From positions 1-64,000 of the forward strand of contig JAWPHD010010280.1 of NCBI GenBank assembly GCA_037043455.1: 64,000 nucleotides of DNA, read 5' to 3'. The position numbers were made by a program, and so were the translations under genes. Under the pieces are notes generated by a model that saw only the letters and a program-made list of their open reading frames with translations, made no database searches and was not told where the DNA came from. Positions 48,938-60,088 of the stretch are shown here, piece after piece; the stretch's first letter is position 1; the number at the start of each line of letters is the position of its first letter. Origin of the DNA: Cyrtodaria siliqua (Eukaryota > Mollusca > Bivalvia > Adapedonta > Hiatellidae).

Positions 48938-49118
48938 ATACAGTCCACTCTCAGTAACTCAAACTCGGTTACTTCGAATTTCCGCTTACGTCGAATTTTT
49001 GACACGGTCCCAATTTTATTCCTTCTATTTTTATGCAGTTTGACTTCTTTTAAGTCAAATTTCGACAAGTCGAATTATTCGCTAATTCGAACTATATTTC
49101 TGGTCCCAAACAGGAATC
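48938..49118 (+). mobile_element. pogo/Tigger-like terminal sequence
   Basis: TACAGTCCACTCTCAGTAAC opens a stretch with repeated AACTC/TTCGAA motifs (ACTTCGAATTTCCGCTTACG, AAGTCGAATTATTCGC) that resembles pogo/Tigger-family ends, which typically start CAGT and carry repeated TCGAA-type motifs. No matching inverted right end was found up to 50,917, so it is a partial copy. Confidence 0.5.
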
Positions 49119-50252
49119 TAGACAGTAATTTCGAAGTTCAATTGAAGTACCGAATGCAAGTTTGATCAAACACAAGCCGCACTGAAGTTGATTGTGAGCA
49201 AACAAAAGGTGATAATTGCTGAGATGATTTGACCTGTGACACAAATAATTAAATAATTGTGACATGTTTGTTAATTTATGTTCTTGTCTCTGATTTTCAT
49301 GGTAAATTAAGGCTTGTTATCGAGGAAGTTTGTTTACGATAACTGAAAACAAAGGCCATCACGTGGGTTAAAACAATTATAAGAATTATACTAATTTGAT
49401 ATGGTCGAAACGTATAATTTGTGAAAATAAATAAAAATGGAGGTTATCCAGTAGGCTACATGTAGTGAGTAATACAACTTAGTTAAATTATGATAGAATA
49501 AAAGACTGACTGACTATGATCCCCCAATAAGATCCTGATGTTTTGATGGAAGAAATAATATGTTTATATTTTATTCTGCCCAGTTGATTTGTGTTTGCCA
49601 TTTTGAGCATAGGTGTAGATCTAAATGGAGGTTTTAGGACGCTATCCAGTAGGATACATGTAATGAGTAATATAATTTAGCTCATGCTTCTAGTAGTCTA
49701 GTTCCATGAAAATACATTTGCTAAATAACACACAAAAAAAGTTGTTTCCATGCATTATATTTAAACGCACATAACATATAACAACAAACAGCAGTAATAA
49801 CTGCTACTGATAACACATCTTTGATACATAAAGGCTATTCATCCTTTTCTCGGAAGTATATATAAATTTACTTGAAATTCATTTGAACACTAACTCAACA
49901 CAACTGTTTCCATGCATTATATCTAACTGCAGCACGATGAATGAAAACACATAACAACAAAATATTTTCTCCCATGGGTCTTGGATAATACCTGAAAAAT
50001 ATAAATGGCTCAATTTAAGCATTGAAACACATAAACTAACACTGTCAAATACATGTTATAATACAGTAGTTTAAGTGTATATTTCATAATTTTGTATTTG
50101 TGAGAAAACAGTCAATATCATGCTGTTTATGCAGATATAATATTGCTTGAATCTTTATTTTTGTAATATTGTATTTGTGTATGTATTAATTTTATTTACA
50201 TGTTCATGACCTATTGTTTAGTATGTATGATTGGTTAATTTAAATGTGTTAA
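49119..50252. other. Unassigned interior of the 2.8-kb insertion
   Basis: AT-rich; a diverged repeat of CAGTAGG(C/A)TACATGTA lies near 49,450 and 49,650, and a repeated TTTCCATGCATTATAT lies near 49,746 and 49,908. No coding domain recognised. Confidence 0.5.
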
Positions 50253-50382
50253 TTACCATGATTCATCATCAGAACCTGCCAGTCTCTGCTCAGGTATAGG
50301 TGTCAAAAAGAAGGGACTGTCTGGAGTTCTCATACTGACAGATCTTCTGTGTAAATACTGTTGGTATACGTTTATAGGATCT
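50253..50382 (-). pseudogene. Terminal exon-like block of a Crypton/DUF3504-type recombinase
   Basis: Read on the minus strand after an intron-like CTTTCTATATTTCAG acceptor, the block encodes DPINVYQQYLHRRSV, then MRTPDSPFFLTPIPE, and ends GSDDESW before a stop at 50,253. The spacing 'DP...Y..Y..RR...M.TPDSPF.L' recalls the C-terminal part of DUF3504/Crypton-derived tyrosine recombinase-like proteins, usually '..Y...RP..M..PDSPFYL'. The catalytic residues are not contained in this short piece. It follows in frame from the block at 50,594-50,648 if the 211-bp gap is spliced. Assignment rests on pattern recall only. Confidence 0.45.
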
Positions 50383-50593
50383 CTGAAATATAGAAAGCAA
50401 GTTTATTGTATAAATGCATGTCTGAAATATTTTAGTTTTACAGCAGTTCCTCTTATTTTGCGAATTCAGTTTCTTTTATTATTCATTTCAATGTAATTTA
50501 TTAAAAATTGTGCAGGCAATTTAGTGTATTTAGAATGTAAATTTTATTATATTTCCTACTTAAATAAATAATGATACATTTTACTGGAATTAC

Positions 50594-50648
50594 CTGTTGT
50601 CTGTCATGTCTGATGAGATGATTTTTGGAGTAGTGTCTCTAACACTCT
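50594..50648 (-). pseudogene. Upstream exon-like block of the same recombinase remnant
   Basis: On the minus strand it encodes RDTTPKIISSDMTDN and ends CAG|GTAATT, a good donor site. Removing 50,383-50,593 joins it in frame to the terminal block. The 5' edge is uncertain (an AG lies near 50,648), and no further upstream exon was recognised. Confidence 0.4.
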
Positions 50649-50917
50649 CTATTTTATTTATTTTTTAAACATAGTTTTTTTAGTTCCCAACACCGATACA
50701 GCAACCTGTGGTCTAATATGGGTACTTCATTTGCTTTTTTCTATTTTGACAGATGGCGCGTTCTGATTGTTTACAATATCAAAAGTAGTTCCGGGATTTA
50801 CTTCCGGCTTTCTATTTCGCGGCTCTTCGGGTGCAATATCAATGTGTTCAGTATCGTAGACTACTGCTCAATTAGCTCAATGCAAATTAAACTGGACAAT
50901 ATAAAGGTATACAATAA

Positions 50918-51422
50918 GAAGCTAGTATAGTGTGTACCCCGCAAGTTTGTAAGACATACCCATCCCAAATACCCCAATTAGACATATCAGCCAGTTATAC
51001 ATAGCATTATAATTATGATGACTTTGATGGGCCACCATATTTTCAATTGGGATATGATCGGACCGATTTCAACGGATCTCGTTAGGTACTGGTATCTTGC
51101 ATGAAGCTAGTATAGTGTGTACCTCGCAGATTTGTGTGAAATACTCATCCCACATCCCCAAATAGGCTTATCAGCTAGTTATACCTAGCATGATATGATG
51201 ATTTTGATGGGCCACCATACTTTCAATCGGGATATGATCTGACCGATTTTAACGGATCTCGTTAGGTATGTTTATCCTGTATGAAGCTAGTATAGTGTGT
51301 ACTCCACAAGTTTGTTAAAATTACCCATCCCACATACCTCAATAGGCTTATCAGTCAGTTATACATAGCATGATATGATGAATTGGATGGGCCACCACAC
51401 TTTCAATCGGGATTTGATCGGA
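50918..51422 (+). repeat. ~177-bp satellite, array D
   Basis: Nearly three monomers with the same local variants as the end of array C (TTTGATGGGCCACC, GTATGAAGCTAGT), supporting continuity before the 2.8-kb insertion. The satellite ends at GGGATTTGATCGGAC. Confidence 0.93.
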
Positions 51423-53854
51423 CTTTTGCGTTCATCCAAGCACTCATTGTTATCTCATTGTCACGTTATATATTCCTACGGCAACATATCTTACCAATGT
51501 TCGCAAGATAGAGTACCAACTGTCATATTATACGCCACCACAATGATCTATTCGCTGCGTCATATAAAGCCAAATGCTGACCTTCTGGTGGTGTTGTTGT
51601 TGTTGTTTTACAATAGGCTATATATGAACCTGAATGTTTGTCATTCCACCCCAACCCCATCCACACTCCCCGTCACCCCGCGGCACGACTACTCTGCCTT
51701 CTGTATGAACTAGCGTCACAATACAATCAAAATAGACTACAAGTCTGATGAAAATCCTCTGAAAAAGAAGCAAGATACACATGTAGCGGAGATCACATTT
51801 CGTCCGATATATTTCGACGAAAGATGGTCACAGCGACCCGAAATTGTGAATGCGATATTGGATTCATATAATGAAACATTCTGGTGGAGTTTAGTGAAAT
51901 TCCTGCACGTAACGAAGAAGATATTAATAAATGAAAATCGGACGAATGGACGAACTGACACGCATACTCACGGGCGAAATTATGATCTGTAAACGGGCTT
52001 GACAATGAAAACATTAGGTTGTGGACACTTCTAGCTAACACGTCTTTTAATTATAGCAACATCAGACATGAAGTAAGTATTTCGCAAACCTGATGTGAAA
52101 TAATCAAGTCAAGAAGTTTGTAAATCCCATAACCATAGAATTAGGTTGGGATAGTCCTTGTCGCAGAAGAGTTCTTTAATTACTTTTATATTTTTAAGTA
52201 GATCAGAGTAACGATAGTACACTTTTGCAAAGGTTTTCGAGTTTATGGTAACGGTATAATGGTAATGTACGGCTGGAGTACTTCTTAGATATACACATAT
52301 TACGAATATAAGGTCCTCAACACGACTACAAGCTCTAGAAAAGCTCGGGGAACATCTGTATCTGTATCATTGCCGCCATTTGCCAATCACATTGGTGTGT
52401 TGTTCAACTCCACACTTTACAGTTGTTGTAACAATGAGCAGATCAGCATCACTGTCTGCAAATTTTGTTTAATGCCTTGTGACACTAATTGCTCACTAAG
52501 CATTTGAATGAAATGCTGCTTGTTTGTAGAATTTGCAAGAAACCTTTTCTTTTCATATTCATAGTCTTATTTGTTGTGAAAGTCGCTGTACTTTCAATAG
52601 TACCGTTGTTTCTTCGCATATGTGCAGTATCTTTTGTTGATGGACCGTCCGGATATCCATCAACACAACTACAAAATTATTGTCAATAAAGTCCAGCTAT
52701 TGTTGGAAACTGGTTTGATATGTTCAATCGCGAATCCATGGTATTCGCTGAAGAAGCGACCTACCATCTAAGAATTACTTTGATTCATGGGTACCTCCAG
52801 TTGAAAATTGTATCAGCAGGTTGAGTTTTATTTGTAACCCGAATAAAACCGTATCAGATAGAGATGGTGTTGAGTGCATTACTCATACATGAAGACTTAA
52901 CGTGTCTCTTGCAGCAGCAGATACAAGACGTTGCAACAACACCTGTGGATCAACCTGAATGCACCGTATTATTTTGCTTACTAGTCTCAGGTCCCATCTA
53001 ATTTTCCATGTCAATCAGTTGAATTGGTAGCGAACGTCATATATACTGGACAAAACAATTGAATGGAGCAAGTACCCACACTTGGCTCTTGATATGGGTT
53101 TTCCGCTAATAATATGACTGACTGTATTATCGGCAAACACAATTTCAAAAAACGCTCGTAATCCTGAACCACACATGGCTGATGGATACTTCACAATACA
53201 CGCATTTCAGTATGAAAACTCACTAGTCGCAATACACGTGTTTTGAGTAAGCTATTTGGATATATTTGAGTTGTGATTTCAAACAAATAACTTACTCAGG
53301 ACATTTGTCATTTGGACGAAATTTAATTTAGGTCTATACATTCAGAAACGATAATAACATTTCTGTTACAATTAGTCCTGTCGGGTAGTGACTTCGTTTC
53401 AGTGTGCGATGTTGTTAACATTAAATACTAGTGCTAACATTTTCGTTAAATGAAAAAGAATTGACTTTCTTAATGCAAAGACGTTGACTATAATTATGAT
53501 GCTATTAACGTAAAATAGTCGCATCTAATTATGTACCACTCCGGGAAAGTGACATTTAGTATTTGTGTTTTGATAAAATGTTCACGTATATATTAAATAT
53601 TAATTGATGTTTTAATGAAAAAATTAAGTCACAACTATAGAAAATTCTGCAGCTCATATCGAGCGTCTTGTTTTTATTAGGGAATTGTTTGAAATATCTT
53701 ATAACCTAGACAAATGATTCCAAGACAATCAGGAATGATAACTAGTTAATTATTATAGAAAAACTTTAAGTGGATTGTCTTCCCTGATCATGGTTTACCT
53801 GATTTCGGGAGGTGGTTCATATAGACTTAGAATGTCTTCAAAGAGTGCAATGTC
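51423..53854. other. Unassigned spacer between the two satellites
   Basis: No host gene, RNA or element end recognised in about 2.4 kb. Frames of 66-112 codons at 51,375-52,690 have no domain and partly overlap on both strands. Confidence 0.55.
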
Positions 53855-54723
53855 AAGGGCCAGTGTGCTTGCCCGCAGCTTCATAGTGTGCATCTCCCGT
53901 TTACCCCATGGCTGTCATATAGGTCTCCATTAAGCTTTAGTATACATAAAACAGGGGTCAGGGCACTTATCCCGCGTACACCCTGGCTGACATTAATTCC
54001 ACAAATTAGCTCTACTAGGCAAATGTTTATTGAATAAATAAAAGGGACCAGGGTGCTTGCTCGTTGCTATAAACTGTGCATCTCCAATGTACCCCCTGGC
54101 TGGCATATAGGTCACAATTAAGCTGTAGTAGGCATGTAACAGGGGTCAGAGTACTTATCCGTGTACACCCTGGCTGACATTGATTCCACAAATTAGCGCT
54201 ACTATGCAAATGTTTATTGCATAAATAGCAGGGGTCAGGGTGCATGCTCGTTGCTTTATACTGTGCATCTCCCATGTACTCCCTGGCTGACATATAGGTC
54301 ACAATTAAGCTGAAGTAGGCATGTAACTGGGATCAGGGTACTTATTCCGTGTACACCCTGGCTGACATTAATTCCACAAATTAGGGCTACTAGGCAAATG
54401 TTTATTGCATAAATAGTAGGAGTCAGGGTGCTTGCTCTTTGCTTTATACCGTGCATCTCCCATGTACCACCTGGCTGGCATATAGGTCACAATTCAGCTG
54501 TAGTACGCATATAACAGGAGACAGGGTACTTATCCCGTGTATACCCTGACTGACATTAATTCCACAAATTAGCGCTACTAGGCAAATGTTTATTGCATAA
54601 ATAGAAGGGTCAGGGTGCTTGCTCGTTGCTTTATACTGTGCATCTCCCATGTACCCCCTGGCTGCTGACATAAAGGTCACAATTAAGCTGAAGTAGGCAT
54701 ATAACAGGGTTCACGGTTCTTAT
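53855..54723 (+). repeat. ~188-bp dimeric satellite, left part
   Basis: Units recur with GTGCATCTCC at about 53,888, 54,076, 54,263, 54,451 and 54,638 (period 187-188 bp). Each unit has two related halves: one with CAGGGTGCTTGCTCGTTG, ACCCCCTGGCTGGCAT and CACAATTAAGCT, the other with CAGGGTACTTATCCCGTG, ACACCCTGGCTGACAT and CACAAATTAGCGCTACTAGG. So the unit is an old dimer of ~94 bp. Minus-strand frames here are repeat artefacts. Confidence 0.92.
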
Positions 54724-55022
54724 TCCTTAGCAAATGGCATGATGTGTACAGTCACGTGAAAACACATTACATGTGATAATCAAGCAAGCAATGATGATTC
54801 TGATGACCTATGGATATTGATGACTTTGGAATGGAAGATTATGACGATTAAAGTGAAATGACAGTAACATGTTTGTGTTTTATATCCAGTTTTAACTCAA
54901 TATAGTATCATGGTATTTAAATAATACTTACAACTTGTGAATTATACTAATTGATAGTCTGTCATATCACTTTTTTCTTCTTTGTGAATGTCACTGGACT
55001 GGATACCCATGCTTTCAAGATT

Positions 55023-56145
55023 CTAAAATATTTCAAGGTCGAAATCTTGTGGAAGTGAAGTTATAACGTTCAAGGCGAAGTCGGTTCCATGACCATCTGC
55101 TGCTGCTCGAACCGGACCGGAAAGGATCTTTGACTTAACTGCGGTAGGTCCTTCACCACGGATAACAGTGTCTTCGACGATTTTCCAGTAACTATCTGCA
55201 CCAACCAAAAGCTGAACTTCAAACGTTAAATCATCAGTCACCGGATGTGCTAATCGGAGTCCTTTCAGGTACGGTAAGTTGGTATTACTACGGCTGTAAT
55301 TCTGTAGAGGAACAGCTATCACTGGAACTATAAGCACATTTATTGGAATTATTTTACCGGACGTGGTAACAATTGAAAAAGTTGATGTTTCCAGGTGACG
55401 AATTTGATTTTTCTCACTTCCGAACGAGGCCAAATGAATGGTATCTGTCTCTGTTCGTGTTATATGTAATTTTTCTGCTAGACTTGACGTAATAAACGAC
55501 CTTTGTGATCCTTCATCGAATAGGATATTAGTGTCCACTGAACAATTCCCGGTACTAACTGGTGCTATAGCTGTTTTCAACAACACACGAGAGGTATGCT
55601 GTACAGATGTAGAATTTAATACTGCAGCAGGACTGGAGCTATCTTTCACGTCACAGGTATGTAGTATTGCGGTGTTTTCCTCTCTGTGTACATTACCTGT
55701 ATTTGAACTTCTGCTGTTTTCACCTCGTTGTGACGTAGTCGTCTGACATATAGTTGTATGGTGTTTCTGCTGACAATTTCGACATCTGTTTCTGGATTTA
55801 CACTTTGAAACTTGGTGCGATCCCAAACAATTGAAACACAGACGTTTGTTTTTTACGACTGCAATTCTAGATTCATAGTCTTTCATTGTACTACAGTCAG
55901 TTGACCAATGAAGATTACTAGAGCAAAATACACATACCTTGGAACTAGTTCGGTTACGCTGTTCTAACTGTGTGTTGGTTTCTCTTTTCTGCTGTTTACG
56001 ATTTCGGGAACCGGAACTCGTTAGAAGAGACACAGTTGGCGTTCCATAGTCTTTCAAACTGCTAATCTGACCGGCTTCCACGACATTTATTTCCTCGGAG
56101 ATTGCTTTACGTAGTTCCTGTAGCTCAATGTTATTTCCCTTATGT
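55023..56145 (-). pseudogene. BEL/Pao gag zinc knuckles and aspartic protease
   Basis: An unbroken stretch of about 370 codons holds, in order, a linker; Cys/His knuckles CVFCSSNLHWSTDC, CFNCLGSHQVSKC and CRNCQQKHHTTIC; a low-complexity spacer; and a retropepsin-type (DUF1758) domain whose catalytic-type motif reads LFDEGSQRSFIT. BEL/Pao proteases often show such a D-x-G-S motif. The C-terminal part ends at a stop at 55,020-55,022, after which an in-frame LESMGI motif, typical of the region before RT, is still readable for about 25 codons. It continues in frame from the gag segment upstream across a single stop at 56,146-56,148. Confidence 0.85.
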
Positions 56146-56147
56146 TG

Positions 56148-56818
56148 TCACGCTAAGTTTTTCCGTACTTCAGAGGGCAGTTTATCGAAAATAACAGGTA
56201 CAAGAAGCGTTCCATAGGATTCTTGGTACTGACAGAGTGATTCGAGTCCCCGTATGTAATTTTCCATCTTGTCGTAGTAGTTTCTCAGACTCTGTAGACT
56301 GTTGCCTGGAGACGGAAGTTGTAGCAACGCCTGCATATATGCGTGTGTTATCTTATGAACCTGGCCAAAACTTTCGTGAAGGAGGTCTACGGCCTTGGTA
56401 TAATTTGCGTTTGTTAGTGCAAATCCCTTAATAGTTCTGGCTGCATCGCTTTCCACTCGTGATCTGAGATAATTGAATTTCTGAACGTCGGTCAAACTTT
56501 GATTAGTATGTACAGAAGAATTGAAAGAGTCCCAGAATGATTGCCACTGTAGGATATTACCATCAAATACCGGAAGTGATAACTTCGGCAGTCTGTGAAA
56601 TTGCGACGAATTTGAACACAAAATACTGTTTGTATTAGTAACACTGACCTGAGTTTGAAATCCGCCATTTTCTGCAGAAGACGAAGACTCGTGATGTCTG
56701 GGAAGAACCAATGGATGTTCTGTAACTGCTGTTTTCTCTTGATCATCGATGTAAGCTCGTAGTTTTCTGACTTTTATTTCAAGTGTCAAAGTATATTCTT
56801 CACTGCTTACTATTTCCT
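56148..56818 (-). pseudogene. BEL/Pao gag core (DUF1759-type)
   Basis: The segment contains LPKLSLPVFDGNILQWQSFW, DVQKFNYLRSRVESDAARTI and a following helical region with YTKAVDLLHESFGQ, the signature of the DUF1759 gag domain of BEL/Pao elements. It ends at a stop (56,146-56,148) in the middle of what is otherwise one long frame. Its 5' side is separated from the gag N-terminus by a frameshift near 56,820. It would form the capsid of the element's particles; this copy is inactive. Confidence 0.85.
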
Positions 56819-56821
56819 CCT

Positions 56822-57004
56822 CTAACTTAGTTCTAATATCTTCTCATTTAAAGAATTCAGTGTCTCTACGTTGCTGGTGATTGATTCAAGAATTGGGTGA
56901 AATTCTACCAATGAATTCTCTTTTGCCTGCTCAATTTTCTCTAACTGATTTTCAATAAATCTTCGTTGAACATCTTTGATTGAGCGTAGTTTATCGATCT
57001 TCAT
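56822..57004 (-). pseudogene. BEL/Pao gag N-terminus
   Basis: A 60-codon frame opens with ATG at 57,004, about 10 bases after the primer-binding site. It is rich in charged residues (KIDKLRSIKDVQRRF), consistent with the coiled N-terminal part of BEL/Pao gag. It ends at a stop caused by a frameshift relative to the downstream gag core. Confidence 0.7.
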
Positions 57005-57014
57005 GTTGCTTTTT

Positions 57015-57027
57015 TGTCACGGCACCA
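57015..57027 (-). promoter_or_regulatory. Retrotransposon primer-binding site
   Basis: On the minus strand TGGTGCCGTGACA lies directly after the presumed LTR end (CGCCCACA plus three T) and just before the gag start. TGGTGCCGTGAC-type sites are common in BEL/Pao elements and pair with the CCA end of a host tRNA. Confidence 0.7.
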
Positions 57028-57030
57028 AAA

Positions 57031-57216
57031 TGTGGGCGTTTGCGGGTTTTCTAACTCGATGAAAGAGTAACGACGTCTGTGCGTTTCTATATCTAATCCT
57101 CAACTATCCACGTCTATATAAAAAAACATCGGAAGTGACGTCAAACGACGCCACGCATCAACTCGCGTCAATAACGTCACATGATAATAACATGAAATTG
57201 CGCTAAATCCCCGACA
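57031..57216 (-). repeat. Candidate 5' LTR of the BEL/Pao element
   Basis: On the minus strand the block runs from TGTCGGGGATTTAGC to CGCCCACA, giving TG...CA ends, with TATATAGA near 57,120 as a TATA box. No second LTR copy is present in the window, so the left boundary at 57,216 is inferred. Confidence 0.45.
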
Positions 57217-57385
57217 GTATGATACATATAAACAAATCACCAGCTATAATAGAATGTATGAAGCAATTGTGTATTGCAGCCTACTATTAATAATTGTGTA
57301 GCAAGTTAAATTTTATAGTATATAATTAATGAAGTATTGTCGTTTGTTTGATTGTTTTGAAAGCCAGTCAATTTTAAATAATGTT

Positions 57386-57690
57386 GACCCTGGCTGACAT
57401 TATTTCCACATGTTTATTGCATAAATAGCAGGGTTCAGGGTTCTTGCTCGTTGCTTTATACTGCGCATCTCCCATGTACCCCATGGCTGGCTTATAGGTC
57501 ACAATTAAGCTGTAGTAGGCATGTAACAGGGGTCAGGGTACTTATCCCGTGTACACCCTGGCTGAAATTGATTCCACAAATTAGCGCTACTAGGCAAATG
57601 TTTATTGCATAAATAGCAGGGGTCAGGGTGCTTGCTCGTTGATTTATACTGTGCATCTCCCATGTACCCCCTGGCTGGCATCAAAGTTCA
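57386..57690 (+). repeat. ~188-bp dimeric satellite, right part
   Basis: One and a half further units of the satellite at 53,855-54,723, with CATCTCC landmarks at 57,462 and 57,651. Confidence 0.92.
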
Positions 57691-59216
57691 CAGATGAGCG
57701 TTAAAGTCCCTATCCCGCCATTGACATGCATATGTTTTCAACAGATGTACAGTTTCTAAACCTACTGACGACGTGGTATAAATATAAGAATCAAAACTAT
57801 ATAGACACAATATAAACGGTTTTAAGAAGCCAGGTCAAACCCCAAAACTGGAACTTCGAATTAAGAGTTTCATGTAACGCATATTCAATCAAGGGTATTT
57901 AAGAATCCGTGTAAAAAACGCGGCACATATACATTATTATTATATGACCTGAATATCTTGATAGAGTTTTTATAAACTGTTTTGTAGTGTAATTTTGTCG
58001 TTATTTGGAGGATTAGTTCCTTTAATAAGCTAACTCGCATAGCCTTAGAGCAGCGAGGCGAGTGCAGTGCGGAAACGTTATCTTGTGTGTTGAGATTGAA
58101 TATTATTTGTCCTATCTTATCTATAGTTACTAAACCAAGCGAGACATTTATTGCGGCCATATTTCTCTATTGAGATGTATGATGGTTAATAAAATAAAAA
58201 AATGAAACTGTATAACTCCAATTTTATTCTTTCCTCGTTAGGCCTAAATAACAAAGTGAATATTAGGTAAATAACAATGCAAATTAGGTTTATATAATTA
58301 TATCATAAAATAAGTAGTTCTGAAGTTTAATTTCATATTTAGGTTTTATGAAATAGTTATAATTTTCAAATATCTTACGTTAAACCAAGTGGCTAAAAAA
58401 TTATTTTGCAATGAATAGTTTTGTCAGTCGAACTAACTATACATAGTACCTTCAACCGCCCTCTCAATTACGTTAATAACACAACGTGTATTTATTTTGT
58501 TAGTTCTTTCATGTACAGGGTACATGTAACAACGACCTTTCTGTTCAAACTGAATGTTTCGATACGATTAAATTAACGAATAAGTACAGTCATGGGAAAA
58601 ACAAGCGACTATCTTTGTTATATGTGTATTTTCCAACCTAGGCGGTTTCCAAAATACTTGACTCCACTGAGCATAAAGAAAACAGAACCCGTTTTATTAA
58701 ATACCTGGCGATAATTTATTTTGATATTTAGTTAAAATTTAACACCACCTACTTATTTCCTGATAAGCATTCAAAGTAAACAATGAAGTTTTAAATAACT
58801 ACAAAAATCATACATGTATCGGAATTTAAACTTTTGATTTACGATCAAAATTATTGTAAGTTGTTAAATAAAAAGCGACCTTGAAACACATGTTAATTGA
58901 TTTAAACATATTGTATTGCAAATATTTTACATACAGAGCAAATATAAACATATATACGATAGAAATATTATAATGACAAATGGATTGGGTAACAAGTTTT
59001 ACCAACATTAGATTAAACCCTTCCCAGTTAACATTTTGAAATTGCGACTGTATATGGCTGAGTGTAATAAAATACAATGGCAATTACATTGAGATAGAAA
59101 AAAGCTGAATAAGTAAATAACATATAAAGGGAAGAACATGATAGAGAAAGAAAGGGAGATAGAATAGTGAGACTAGTGAAAAAGACTAGTTAACCCCAAT
59201 TTAAATTCCAGTCAGT
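57691..59216. other. Unassigned AT-rich spacer
   Basis: No gene, RNA or element end recognised. Two minus-strand frames of 85-91 codons (57,885-58,160; 58,826-59,083) have no domain signature. Confidence 0.55.
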
Positions 59217-60016
59217 TTAAAGGGACACACGGCAATCTTGAAGTATTTGAAATTGGTGTCTCGATTTATATATCCAGTTTCATTTTTACTTTTACCCTGG
59301 TTACATTTAAATCAATCAAATTTGAAGTATTCACTATTTCGTCTTATTATACTACAAGTTTTAAATATATTAATGGTGCAATAATATCAAAAATTAATAC
59401 ACTCAAGTGATATGAAAACGCAAAACGGGAATTTCCGCTATATATTATATATACTGCACACTTAATTGCACATAATATTCCAAAGAAATCCCAAGATGTT
59501 TTTTAAAAATAAAGTTGCAGTTAACTAGAGAAAGGACACAACTGTGATGTTGTAGACGTTTTAATCACACTACACTTTGTAACAAGAACTTCATAATTGT
59601 TGAAGTATCTCTTTGAAAAATTGAGCTAGTTCAGTACTGTATTTAACGTAAATAGTTTGCAAAATGTTGCATCCTAAGTTTGCTCACATGATTGAGCCAA
59701 ACGCGTACTCTGTGAATAATGAAACATTGAAGGAATACTATTTGCTGTATAATTTGTTGTTTTAGTATTTGTTCCAAAAGGAAAGATCTTACGTAGCCAA
59801 GTACTATTCGATTAAAAGCAGCATATTGTACATACAATATATAGCGGAAATTCCCGTGTTGCGTTTTCATATCACTTGAGTGTAATATGCAAAAGCGGAT
59901 GGCTTAATACAATTCTTATAATTAACATTAATCATTGAACACAAGCAATTTATGTAGAAAAATTAACGGGACGCCGTTAGTTTTTAAAATATCAATATTG
60001 CCATGTGTCCCTTTAA
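59217..60016. mobile_element. TTAA-flanked element with a MITE nested inside
   Basis: The left end TTAAAGGGACACACGGCAAT and the right end ATTGCCATGTGTCCCTTTAA are inverted repeats with one mismatch in 20, and the TTAA at each tip can be read as the target duplication. The similarity extends a further ~12 bp inward. TTAA targets are typical of piggyBac and some other families; no transposase is visible. Removing the nested MITE (59,400-59,882) leaves about 315 bp. It lies just beyond the 3' end of the LINE 2 coding region. Confidence 0.8.
59400..59882. mobile_element. TA-flanked MITE, copy 2 (483 bp)
   Basis: The ends CACTCAAGTGATATGAAAAC and its inverse GTTTTCATATCACTTGAGTG start terminal inverted repeats of 47 bp with a single mismatch. 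TA flanks both ends (59,398-59,399 and 59,883-59,884). The interior is homologous in reverse to 9,706-10,155, but the outer ~20 bp differ between the two copies, so they are sister subfamilies. The near-perfect inverted ends suggest this copy is fairly young. No transposase is present. Confidence 0.9.
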
Positions 60017-60088
60017 TTACGCCTGAACGCTATCTAGAAAACATGTTGAAAATATAGTATACGCGCATAGTACGTGTAGAGTGTAAAC

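Larger units (their letters stand above)
48138..50917. mobile_element. ~2.8-kb insertion in the satellite with Crypton-like and Tigger-like remnants
   Basis: Satellite array C ends at GTATTGGTTTCGTGTAT and array D resumes at GAAGCTAGTATAGTGTGTAC, which is where that monomer variant should continue. The interior holds a long hairpin at its left edge (48,141-48,258), a pogo/Tigger-like terminal sequence (48,938-49,118) and two exon-like blocks of a tyrosine-recombinase-type protein on the minus strand (50,253-50,382 and 50,594-50,648). I could not find inverted ends or a clear target duplication for the whole. It may be several nested events. Confidence 0.65.
54724..57385 (-). mobile_element. 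Truncated BEL/Pao LTR retrotransposon inserted in the 188-bp satellite
   Basis: The satellite stops at GTTCTTATTCC and resumes at GACCCTGGCTGACAT, close to the expected next position. The 2.66 kb between carries, on the minus strand, a probable 5' LTR, a primer-binding site, gag and protease, then ends just as the RT region would start. RT, RNase H, integrase and the 3' LTR are absent. The last ~200 bp (54,724-54,930) have no recognised origin. Confidence 0.8.

Noticed and set aside
54027..54680. Minus-strand frames with SQGVHGISTL-type repeats
   Set aside because: They are translations of the 188-bp satellite.
54812..54853. Short acidic frame ending DIDDFGMEDYDD
   Set aside because: It is only 13 codons long with stops directly upstream and no splice context I could support.
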